Source of the DNA: Verrucomicrobiales bacterium
GTDB lineage: Bacteria; Verrucomicrobiota; Verrucomicrobiia; Verrucomicrobiales; Verrucomicrobiaceae
DNA length: 22,455 nt
Assembly (NCBI GenBank): GCA_003506995.1
Contig: DNXB01000001.1
Location: 1-22,455 of the forward strand
Direction: 5' to 3'
In this document: piece by piece, positions 1 to 7,264 of the stretch
How the letters are laid out: each line of letters starts with the position of its first letter
Position numbering within the stretch: the first letter of the stretch is position 1
Made by a program: the position numbers and the translations under genes
The notes under the pieces: generated by a model
Database searches by the model: none
The model's input: the letters and a program-made list of their open reading frames with translations, nothing else
What the model was told of the DNA's origin: nothing

Positions 1-745
1 GCCGCGCCAGTTCCGGCCACATGCGCTGGCCGTGTGTGGAAGACGCGCCGTCACCGAGTTCGCAACAGATGCTGTCAGCCAGCGCGACCTCGTCTGACGC
101 AGGACCGGAGGAGATAACGCAGAACAAGCCGCGAGCATTGAGTGCGCGCCCGGTTTCCACCCAATTCTCGACGGGCCAGGCTTTACGCTTCCAGCGTGAG
201 ACCGGATGGATGACGGCATAAGGCTGCTTTCCTTGTGCTAGTTCATCGAAACCAAGCGGTGCCTCAAACTGCAGCGGCGGAATGTCGGGCTCGAGCATGA
301 GAAACTCAGACACCAGCGTGTAATCCTTTTCAACGCGGTGCATGAGATGCCAGTTTTGTCGGCCAAACGCGGTGAACGCACGCTCAAAAAACCACGGCAA
401 AGGCCAGCCATGCGCCGTTGTAATACGAAGACGAGCGCCGCCGAGCACCGCGAACCACCTGCCACGGCTGGTGTCGGTGAGTTCGAAAACCCAGTCAAAG
501 CGTCCGGCCCGGATGTTGCGCAACGTGCGCAGGTCGCTGAACATGCCTGGCCGCGCCTCATCGGCTGGCGCGGCCGAGGTGAATACCTCGTCAATGCCTG
601 GACAGCCTGCAAGAATGCCCTCCGTGCCGCTGCGCACCAGCACCGCCAAATGCGCCTGCGGATAACTCCTCTTGATACCCTGAACGACCGGAGTCAGCAA
701 CAGTGAGTCACCGAGGTTTTTGAGCTTGATCAGAAGAACCTTCAT
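1..745 (-). CDS. Glycosyltransferase family 9 (heptosyltransferase-type), 3' end outside window
   Basis: The frame starts with ATG at 745 and stays open for 248 codons to the left edge, so the C-terminus is missing. I translated it by hand. The N-terminus (MKVLLIKLKNLGDSLLLTP) is the classic ADP-heptose:LPS heptosyltransferase opening, with the G-D pair near residues 12-13. The start of the second Rossmann domain is visible at residues 177-195 (VIHPVSRWKRKAWPVENW), resembling the H-P/G-x-S-x-x-K-x-W-P nucleotide-sugar-binding stretch of GT9 enzymes. Family members are soluble or peripheral inner-membrane enzymes that transfer heptose or a related sugar onto lipid A-core or a glycan. The start overlaps the stop of the upstream ABC exporter in an ATGA arrangement, implying translational coupling. 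A heptosyltransferase fits the heptose-type activation enzymes elsewhere in the locus. The exact donor and acceptor cannot be read from sequence. Confidence 0.9.
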   Translation of the reverse strand, partial: MKVLLIKLKNLGDSLLLTPVVQGIKRSYPQAHLAVLVRSGTEGILAGCPGIDEVFTSAAPADEARPGMFSDLRTLRNIRAGRFDWVFELTDTSRGRWFAVLGGARLRITTAHGWPLPWFFERAFTAFGRQNWHLMHRVEKDYTLVSEFLMLEPDIPPLQFEAPLGFDELAQGKQPYAVIHPVSRWKRKAWPVENWVETGRALNARGLFCVISSGPASDEVALADSICCELGDGASSTHGQRMWPELAR

Positions 746-2661
746 CTATCCAGGCTGCTTGATTCAGGCAGCGACGAGGTGCTCCGTTCCTCAAACTGCA
801 GATGGTAGAGCTTTTGATACAAGGGATTTCGCTCCAGCAACTCGGCGTGCGTGCCTCGGTCAAGTATTTTGCCGTGGTCCATGACGACAATTTGATCCGC
901 CTCGAGAATAGTCGAGAGCCTGTGGGCAATCGCCACAACCGTTTTCCCTTCGGAGAGAACATGAATCGCATCCTGAATAATCTTCTCGCTCTCAGTGTCG
1001 AGCGCGGAAGTGGCTTCATCCAATAGAAGAACAGGGGCATTCCTCAAAATAGCACGGGCTATGGACAGACGCTGTTTTTGACCGCCGGAGAGTTTGCAGC
1101 CGGCCTCGCCGACCATGGCATCATACCCGCCGCCAATTTGTTCAATAAACTCATGCGCATGGGCCTTCTTCGCGGCTTCAATCACTTCATCCCTTGAAGC
1201 GTCCAGGCGTCCATAGCGAATATTCTCCAGAATCGTTGTATGAAAAAGAAACGTGTCCTGACTAACAACCCCAATATTGTCCCGCAAAGAGGTCAACGTC
1301 AGTTTACGAATATCTTGACCATCTAGAAGGATGGCACCTTCATCAGGGTCGTAGAACCTTAGAATCAGAGAGTATAAAGTGCTTTTCCCGGCTCCACTCG
1401 GGCCGACAAAGGCGTAAAACTTGCCAGGCTCAAGCTGTAGATCGATTTTATTAACTGCTGGCACCTGCTTCTTTTCGCCCGTGTTTTCGAGATATGCGAA
1501 GGTGACGTTTTGAAGGCTCACCGAGCCTCGTGATCTGCCAATTTCCACAGCATCAGGGGCATCTCTAATGTCCGGCACTTTTTCCAGCAATTGAAAAACC
1601 TTCTCTGCGGCGATGCCGGCTCTTTGAAAGAGCATCTGAACCTTGCTGAGTTCTTTGAGAGGCGGATAAATTTGAGTTAATGCCATCACCAATAGAAAGA
1701 AATTCTCAGCCTCAAGCCCTCGATGCCAAGCGTAAACCAATCCGGCGGCTATCCCAATCGAGGCCACTGACTCAACCATGGGGCCGATGAGCTCGATCTG
1801 CCTGTTCCACTTAAGCATATGACGCACCATGTTTTCATTACTCTTTTGAAACCGATCACACTCGTGATTCTCACGAGCATAAGATTTGACCAGACGGATG
1901 CCAGAGAAGGACTCTTGAAGGACCACCATCAAACCCGATGACTCACCAAGCTCAGCTTGACCACTCGCTCGCGCACGCTTGCCAATTCTGATGATGGGCC
2001 ACATGCAGGCAGGAAAAATCAAAAGCGAAACCGTCGTAAAGACCCAGTCCTGGGCAAACAATACGATTAAAATCGAGATAATGGTCAGCGGGCGTTGCGC
2101 CAGTGTTTGGATCAGTAACATGGCATTTTGATGCACTGCGGCAGTCATGTGAATGACCGTCTGCATCAATTCTCCTGTTTTGGCACTACTGAAGAACGCC
2201 GGAGATTGTCGCATGATGCTACGATAGGTGTCGTTGCGGATCTCGCTGACCACCTTGCTGGCCACCCACGCCTGTATATAGATTGAGAGGTATCCGAGAA
2301 ACCCCCGAATGAAAATGAGCACCGGAATTAAGGAACAAGCAATAATGACTCCAACAAAACCAACTGGAGTGTCGGATGAGAAGCCAAGAAGCTCTGCGAG
2401 GTCCAACTCACCGAAAATTGGAAGCTTAACGCGCTCCCCAAGCGTTCGCGTCTGTCCTTTGAGCACCAGTGAAAAAATAAGCTGGAAGCCGATGAGCATC
2501 AATCCGTTGAACGCTGCGCTGGCCATGCCTAGCAGCACACTGAGAATCAGCCGACATTTGTAGGGTGCCACATATTTGCCAACGGCCGAGATGGTGCGAC
2601 GGAGGTTATAAATCAACTCTGAATTCATCCACCCAGGCTTGTCAGTGTGTGATGTTTTCAT
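742..2661 (-). CDS. ABC exporter, fused permease and ATP-binding domains (MsbA-type)
   Basis: A 639-residue half-transporter with the normal length and order of lipid or glycolipid flippases of the MsbA group. The membrane domain spans about residues 30-335 with several hydrophobic segments. The ATPase domain spans about 380-620. Visible motifs are Walker A GPSGAGKST (420-428), the Q-loop Q468, the LSGGQ signature (524-528), Walker B VLLLDEA (544-550) and the H-loop H580, so the ATPase looks fully active. It would work as a homodimer in the inner membrane. Its place between glycosyltransferases and a heptosyltransferase suggests it flips a lipid-linked glycan or lipid A-core, though the substrate is inferred. 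The stop overlaps the start of the GT9 gene by 4 bases. Local base composition is clearly more AT-rich than in the 9-22 kb part of the window (27 of 60 bases are G or C at 1201-1260). Confidence 0.95.
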   Translation of the reverse strand: MKTSHTDKPGWMNSELIYNLRRTISAVGKYVAPYKCRLILSVLLGMASAAFNGLMLIGFQLIFSLVLKGQTRTLGERVKLPIFGELDLAELLGFSSDTPVGFVGVIIACSLIPVLIFIRGFLGYLSIYIQAWVASKVVSEIRNDTYRSIMRQSPAFFSSAKTGELMQTVIHMTAAVHQNAMLLIQTLAQRPLTIISILIVLFAQDWVFTTVSLLIFPACMWPIIRIGKRARASGQAELGESSGLMVVLQESFSGIRLVKSYARENHECDRFQKSNENMVRHMLKWNRQIELIGPMVESVASIGIAAGLVYAWHRGLEAENFFLLVMALTQIYPPLKELSKVQMLFQRAGIAAEKVFQLLEKVPDIRDAPDAVEIGRSRGSVSLQNVTFAYLENTGEKKQVPAVNKIDLQLEPGKFYAFVGPSGAGKSTLYSLILRFYDPDEGAILLDGQDIRKLTLTSLRDNIGVVSQDTFLFHTTILENIRYGRLDASRDEVIEAAKKAHAHEFIEQIGGGYDAMVGEAGCKLSGGQKQRLSIARAILRNAPVLLLDEATSALDTESEKIIQDAIHVLSEGKTVVAIAHRLSTILEADQIVVMDHGKILDRGTHAELLERNPLYQKLYHLQFEERSTSSLPESSSLDR

Positions 2662-2701
2662 TATAGTTTGGTGAGCTTTTTGGTCATTGGATCAGAGGGG
2701 T

Positions 2702-4030
2702 TCAGGAATCCAGCAAGAGCTTCTGATGCTTGCGCAGAAAATCTCTGCCGATGCGCGCTGCGGAGCCGTAGCCATAATGGCCAGGCTTCAGCAGGGCACG
2801 AAAGCATTTCTGCAAGCGCTCGTCCTCTGAGGTGTAGATGTGCGGCCCGGCGCCACGCTCAAGCATCTCGATGACGACGCCTGTGATCTCATCTTCCGTG
2901 TTGTCAACGACGCGGACACCTTCGGATTCGAATTGGGATGTGTAGCGGAGGTTCGCAAGCGGAGATTCCATCACCTCTTGGAAAGATAGCAGCCTTTTTT
3001 TCTTGTCAGAATAAAGCAGCTTCGGAATGGCAATGTCACGTGCGGTGTATTGCATGGCGGACATGGGGGCAAAGTTTACACTGGCCACAGGCACGCCAAA
3101 GATGGTGGAGACAATAAAAAGACCGGAGGTGTTGCCGATGAAGCATTTTGATGTGGCACATAAGATCACATCCATGCGTGCGCTACGCTGTGGACTGTGA
3201 GCATAGTCGATGACGCGGGCCATGTTTGGCAATGGTGTCATGGCGGGATCCCCCATACGGACAACCCAGCCGCCCCGGGCTATGACTTCCTTCATGGCAG
3301 GTATCAGGCTCTCGATGGGCGCGTTTCGGTATGTGTGGAACTTGTCATCATGCGGAGCGTATCCAGGTTCGCGGTTGTGAAAGCATACAAACCAGTCACC
3401 CTCGCCTATTCCCCAGCCACGCATGATTTCAGCCCCGTGTGTACGGTCCTCGTCACGGAGTTTGAGTATGGGAGGACGGTCGCCCCATTGCTTATAGAGA
3501 TCGTAAAGACTCGCTGTCTCGAGGTAGGCCACGCCGTAATCGTGACGTATGCTCATAAGGCTCTTGATCTCAGGGAAGTGCTCGGCGAGCGCATCCCACT
3601 TCGGCACAGGGATGGTGAAGGAGAATTGTTCGCTCCAATAGGAGAGCAGGTGCGCATTGGCGACCGAATCTGGCGAGACGATGAAGCCGCAGTTAGTGCG
3701 GTCAGCACCGTTCAAGGCAAGTTCCTTGAGCCAAAGATCTGTCTCCAGCGCCAAGTGCCCGATTCGCTCAGGCAGCGTGTTCTTGAAAATGCGCACGCCT
3801 CTTTGCTGCAGCAGGGCAACTGTGATTGAAACCATATCCTTAAGCGAACCGACACCCTCACTGCCAGTCAACATACGCGACTTCAAAGACGATTCCGTCA
3901 TACGCAAATCATCCATCAATATCTTTAGTTCGGTGATTTTTCCTTCGAGTTTCTTGCGCTGTGCGCGAGTGAAACGGAAAAGGGCGATGACAAGGCCAAG
4001 AATTAAGACGAGCAGGCTGAGGGTGAGCAT
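2702..4030 (-). CDS. Membrane-anchored TIGR04372-type glycosyltransferase (copy 1)
   Basis: A predicted 442-residue protein that closely resembles the gene at 8247-9461. Shared blocks include TLPERIGH, a DLWLK motif, a GDWFVCxHNRExGY block, GGWVVRMGDP, and DYAHSPxRSARxD followed by GNTSGLFxVSTIFGVPVAS. I recognise this set as the putative glycosyltransferase family TIGR04372, found in surface-polysaccharide loci; its sugar specificity is unknown. I chose the ATG at 4030 over an upstream start at 4123. It gives an immediate hydrophobic N-terminus (residues 1-17) like its neighbours and avoids overlap with the upstream gene. After the membrane segment comes a basic stretch (FRFTRAQRKKLEGKI, residues 18-32) and a likely coiled region to about residue 80. 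The same anchor appears on the two genes transcribed just before it. No Shine-Dalgarno sequence is visible. Confidence 0.85.
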   Translation of the reverse strand: MLTLSLLVLILGLVIALFRFTRAQRKKLEGKITELKILMDDLRMTESSLKSRMLTGSEGVGSLKDMVSITVALLQQRGVRIFKNTLPERIGHLALETDLWLKELALNGADRTNCGFIVSPDSVANAHLLSYWSEQFSFTIPVPKWDALAEHFPEIKSLMSIRHDYGVAYLETASLYDLYKQWGDRPPILKLRDEDRTHGAEIMRGWGIGEGDWFVCFHNREPGYAPHDDKFHTYRNAPIESLIPAMKEVIARGGWVVRMGDPAMTPLPNMARVIDYAHSPQRSARMDVILCATSKCFIGNTSGLFIVSTIFGVPVASVNFAPMSAMQYTARDIAIPKLLYSDKKKRLLSFQEVMESPLANLRYTSQFESEGVRVVDNTEDEITGVVIEMLERGAGPHIYTSEDERLQKCFRALLKPGHYGYGSAARIGRDFLRKHQKLLLDS

Positions 4031-4115
4031 TGGGTTCTGCGGATCGAAGAGGCTCAAACAGGCCAATTGTGGTGAGCGAATTAGAATTTGTGTCCAAGGA
4101 CAAGCAACATCATGT

Positions 4116-5330
4116 TTAACCAACGAATGGATGACGTTGAATGGCCGCCATCATACTTGACATAACAGCGCGATCCGAAGAATTGCTAATTACTTTGTCA
4201 ATGCTGCCGAAATGTGGAATCTCCAAATTATTCCAGCGTTGCTGAAAGCGCCTGTAACGGACCAAGGCGGATACGAATACCTCTTGCGGATTCGAGCCTG
4301 GAAAACGACTCGCGAGAGTGTCTGCTAACGCAGCAAAAAAAATCTCAGCAGATTTATCATCTGGCGGGGGTTCCAGCACTCGTGCACCGGCAGAATCCGC
4401 GAGCATTTCGCGCGCGATCCACAGCCCTGGCAGCACCACATGGTGACCCCATGCAACTGTGGTCAGTGCCTGGCCGATCTCGAGTAGATCCGGTCGGCAA
4501 GCCAGCAAATTCTCCGGTAGTTCATTGCATACTCTGCAAAAATAATCCTTTAAAACAGGGGTGCGATGCAGAGCGTAAAAGTTATTCATGTACAATTCTG
4601 ATTGAAAAAGCACCCGGCTGACGGGGTCTCGGCTGTCAACAGCATGCTTTTTGACAAAGAGATGAATAGAGAGCCATTTGATGCGGTTTGGTCTAATGCG
4701 TGAGAAGGCGGAATGCCAGCCTTGTGCACATGCACACTCGGGGTGTGTTTGCAAGTATCTGATGGCCCTGTCCACACCCACGGGGGAGATAAAGTCATCG
4801 TCGGCCGCGAGCAGCACGAAAGGCGTCCGAACCATCTCGATCACCTCCTTGAGTTTTTTGGCAAATGACACGCCCGGCCGATGGAGATAATGCACCTGCC
4901 TTGAGAACACTTCTCTGAATGTTTCCTCGGAAGAATCCGTCACAATGATCTGTAAACGCCATCCTCGATAAAAATCCAGCGCACGTGCCAGATAGGGGTG
5001 CCGACGGTGCGTCGGGATGATCAATGTCAAGTCTTGCAAGCTTTCAGCTATTTCCGCCATTTCTACTTTTCGCAAGCCATGCTTGAGCCACAAATTTCTG
5101 ATCATACCAGTTTTGAGGCATTCTGGCAATTCCTCTTGATCTTCCTTCTCTCGTGTCTTCTTTTCTTCCGCTTTAGAGGACATGCCTCCGTTTGAATACA
5201 TGCCGACCAACGTGCGTTTTAAGCCTGCAATGGATCTTTCTAATTGTTTGCGTTGCGAGCGTACATAGCGGAATTGAGCCAGCAATGCCAGTAATACGGC
5301 AAAAGCCAAAAGCTGCTCAGCAAGTTTCAT
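4116..5330 (-). CDS. Membrane-anchored GT-A-type glycosyltransferase
   Basis: A 404-residue protein. Residues 1-20 form a hydrophobic anchor, followed by the basic stretch FRYVRSQRKQLERSI (20-34) and a charged linker to about residue 95. The catalytic part opens with LTLIIPTHRRHPYL (about 101-114), typical of GT2-like GT-A enzymes, and carries an acidic metal/nucleotide-sugar motif AADDDF (175-180). The region after it resembles the glycosyltransferase domain I know as TIGR04440, a tentative assignment. It likely adds one sugar to a lipid-linked glycan at the cytoplasmic face of the inner membrane. The gene lies between a sulfotransferase-like gene (29-base gap) and a TIGR04372 glycosyltransferase (85-base gap), and shares its anchor module with both. 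Donor and acceptor are unknown. Confidence 0.82.
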   Translation of the reverse strand: MKLAEQLLAFAVLLALLAQFRYVRSQRKQLERSIAGLKRTLVGMYSNGGMSSKAEEKKTREKEDQEELPECLKTGMIRNLWLKHGLRKVEMAEIAESLQDLTLIIPTHRRHPYLARALDFYRGWRLQIIVTDSSEETFREVFSRQVHYLHRPGVSFAKKLKEVIEMVRTPFVLLAADDDFISPVGVDRAIRYLQTHPECACAQGWHSAFSRIRPNRIKWLSIHLFVKKHAVDSRDPVSRVLFQSELYMNNFYALHRTPVLKDYFCRVCNELPENLLACRPDLLEIGQALTTVAWGHHVVLPGLWIAREMLADSAGARVLEPPPDDKSAEIFFAALADTLASRFPGSNPQEVFVSALVRYRRFQQRWNNLEIPHFGSIDKVISNSSDRAVMSSMMAAIQRHPFVG

Positions 5331-5359
5331 CTGGGATTAGTGACGGCGAGTCAGGACGA

Positions 5360-6325
5360 TCATTCCTGCTGCCACCTCAGCCGGAAGGCCGACAACTCTG
5401 TCGGCGTGTAAAAGTGTCGAGCATAACGACTTTCATATAACTCATCAAGCAGACCGCCTTCGAACTTCAACTTTGACACCATTTCCTTGTAGATTCTCCC
5501 GAACACCTTGTCCTGGGCACGATTCGCATTCTCGACTGGAAACATTCGGGCCGGCAAATCATAGAGTTCACCCAATGCTGTAGGTAGTGAATCAAAGTTT
5601 TCCTGACGGATCACCAGCACGTTGACCCCGCCTTGCCTGAACAGAACGTGTCCTTTCTCGTGGTCAAATGCCCGATTAAACACATCCACTCCGAGCACGT
5701 CGAGAATCTCTCTGTTAAACCAACCGTCAAAGCCACCCTCAAAAAACGCAAGCTTGGTCAGCACCGGATGGACGTTTAGTATTTCATGCTTTACTTGCTG
5801 CACTGTCAACTTCTGTAGCTCCTCAATGGTTGTGAATGCTTGAAAATATCCAGAAACCGCTAAAGCAACCGGGTCGCGTACCCCGCAAAGATAGTAGCCC
5901 ACCGGACGACCGTATCGCTCCCGCTGCTCCTCAATCATCATCCGAACCTCACGGGTCTCATTGAGGTGCCCGCGCGTTGCTTGGCTGCCCGATGCCAATG
6001 GGCGATCCCCTAGCCACAAATTCATCGCATGCTCCATCCCCTTCCGCGAGATTATATGCACATAGGCCACTGAGTGGCGTGGAAATGCATTTCTAACAGT
6101 GTTGGCTAGTGTGTTGCCCCCACACTTCGGTAGAGAGATCACCACATGCGCCGGTCGGTCTGCCCAGCCACTCACAGACAGCAAGGGGTTCCTCAGTTGA
6201 TTATGATATGGCCGGGGCTGGGTGCAATGCGTTATTTGACGCCCTAGTTTCTTCCGTTCTCGTGTGATGTGATAAAATAGGCAAACTAAGATTACACACT
6301 GGATAATCAGAAAGGAGGTGATCAT
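5360..6325 (-). CDS. Membrane-anchored sulfotransferase-like 'capsular polysaccharide synthesis' protein (copy 1)
   Basis: A 321-residue protein. The N-terminus is a hydrophobic anchor (1-18) followed by a basic stretch ending ERKKLGRQI (23-31). The core shows sulfotransferase-fold features. A P-loop-like PAPS-binding strand, HVVISLPKCGGNTL (60-73), is followed about 80 residues later by CGVRDPVALAVSGYF (147-161), where R150 and S158 sit as in the 3'-phosphate-binding motif of PAPS sulfotransferases. The segment GWFNREILDVLGVDVF (201-216) is characteristic of proteins named putative capsular polysaccharide synthesis protein (PF10364-like). Sulfation or another transfer to the surface glycan is the likely role, but substrate and donor are not proven. 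A second, partial copy is at 22107-22455. The first codons contain a 15-base match to the 16S rRNA 3' tail (separate finding). Confidence 0.82.
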   Translation of the reverse strand: MITSFLIIQCVILVCLFYHITRERKKLGRQITHCTQPRPYHNQLRNPLLSVSGWADRPAHVVISLPKCGGNTLANTVRNAFPRHSVAYVHIISRKGMEHAMNLWLGDRPLASGSQATRGHLNETREVRMMIEEQRERYGRPVGYYLCGVRDPVALAVSGYFQAFTTIEELQKLTVQQVKHEILNVHPVLTKLAFFEGGFDGWFNREILDVLGVDVFNRAFDHEKGHVLFRQGGVNVLVIRQENFDSLPTALGELYDLPARMFPVENANRAQDKVFGRIYKEMVSKLKFEGGLLDELYESRYARHFYTPTELSAFRLRWQQE

Positions 6326-6433
6326 GTCTCGCTGCTGTAGATTGTATTGACTCCGCCTTCAACTGCGAGGCAGCCTGTGGATTGTCCGTGCGACTTGCTG
6401 GGCATGGCGGCAGAACTAACAGGTTACCGAGTG
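6326..6433. other. Non-coding gap of 108 bases, the longest in the window
   Basis: I see no convincing gene, terminator hairpin or promoter here on the coding (minus) strand. The plus strand has a strong Shine-Dalgarno-like AAAGGAGGTG (6311-6320) in front of an ATG at 6324 that opens only an 8-codon frame ending at 6350. I regard that as incidental. If the operon has an internal promoter for the lower-GC left genes, this gap is one of the few places that could hold it. Confidence 0.4.
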
Positions 6434-7237
6434 TTATTGCTGTGGAGTTCCTTGCCACTTGGTCAAAGAATTGATCGTCATAGCTCTTTCCCAATGTTTG
6501 ACATATGCCCCTTGCTGGGGGATCACATCTCCGGTTGAAGACTCTCGTTTCCTGAATGCCCCGAGCACCAGGAAATTCATTCCTGGAAAACAGTACCCTT
6601 TGTTCGACACCCAGGCGAGGCAGCCAGGCGTGTAATCGGTGAACCAACAGGGCTCGTGTTCCCAGTTCACTGAGTACATCACGAGTTGAAGGTCCACAAT
6701 TTCATACCCATTTGCTGTGTAGTAATCGTGAAAAAACGTCGGAGAAAACATGTAGAAGCCATGATCGATCAGAGGTAACGAAGGTGTTTGGTGGATAATC
6801 ACTCCACCCACTTTTGTCAGTTCGTGCAGATTACGGAGGGCGTTTGGCAGGTGAAAAACATGCTCAATGGTACCACCGTCGAAGACGACATCAAACTTGC
6901 CTCGCAGCTTCTCCGGCACATGCTGCTCGTTCAGATCCAATCTGGTGGTGGCCTCTTCATAATCGCTCACGTCAACACTCGTCACGGAGTTGAAACCGAG
7001 GTAGCTCCAAAGAGAATCTCCTGTGATGTGCTTCCTGCTTTTGAAGGGCTCTCTGTTGTTGACAACTGGCTGCCAGTTGGATGGAGGCGGCGGCAGTGAA
7101 TAGCGTAGCGCCATCTCGCGCAGGCGATCAGTCGTAAAGCAGGCGTCTTGCACTCCAAGCGTTAGAAGTTCTCCGCGAAAGCGCAGCTTGTCTGCAATTT
7201 TGAATAAATGAATTGCGCTGTGAATGCCCACCCCCAT
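6434..7237 (-). CDS. Atypical SAM-methyltransferase-like protein (copy 1)
   Basis: A 267-residue protein paralogous to the next upstream gene (7265-8149). Both share GELLTLGxQD near the N-terminus, then LGF...D.SDYE/DFE...DLN, FDVVFDGGTIEHVFHLPNAL, a KVGG strand and DHGFYMFSPT. The D-G-G-T-x-E-H-V-F motif and following K-x-G-G strand correspond to motifs II-III of class I methyltransferases, so a methyl-transfer role is likely. The usual glycine-rich SAM-binding motif I (D-x-G-x-G-x-G) is not evident, so the exact activity is uncertain. The ATG at 7237 follows a very AT-rich leader with no Shine-Dalgarno sequence. The gene lies in the lower-GC part of the locus (27 of 60 G or C at 6661-6720) between its paralogue and a sulfotransferase-like gene. 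Confidence 0.75.
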   Translation of the reverse strand: MGVGIHSAIHLFKIADKLRFRGELLTLGVQDACFTTDRLREMALRYSLPPPPSNWQPVVNNREPFKSRKHITGDSLWSYLGFNSVTSVDVSDYEEATTRLDLNEQHVPEKLRGKFDVVFDGGTIEHVFHLPNALRNLHELTKVGGVIIHQTPSLPLIDHGFYMFSPTFFHDYYTANGYEIVDLQLVMYSVNWEHEPCWFTDYTPGCLAWVSNKGYCFPGMNFLVLGAFRKRESSTGDVIPQQGAYVKHWERAMTINSLTKWQGTPQQ

Positions 7238-7264
7238 ATTTAGTATATTTATTTAGGTTGATGT

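Noticed and set aside
238..706. Several frames of 100-125 codons on both strands at the left end.
   Set aside because: They are alternative frames of the GT9 gene, which runs off the window edge and has recognisable motifs throughout.
4031..4123. 31-residue extension of the TIGR04372 glycosyltransferase at 2702.
   Set aside because: It would bury the hydrophobic anchor behind a non-hydrophobic leader and overlap the preceding gene; the anchor-first start matches the neighbouring genes.
6311..6350. Strong Shine-Dalgarno-like AAAGGAGGTG plus ATG and an 8-codon frame on the plus strand.
   Set aside because: The peptide is very short and antisense to the locus; the purine-rich sequence is simply the complement of the first codons of the gene starting at 6325.
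6201..6647. 148-codon minus-strand frame bridging two genes.
   Set aside because: It overlaps both the methyltransferase-like and sulfotransferase-like genes in a different frame and has no domain features.
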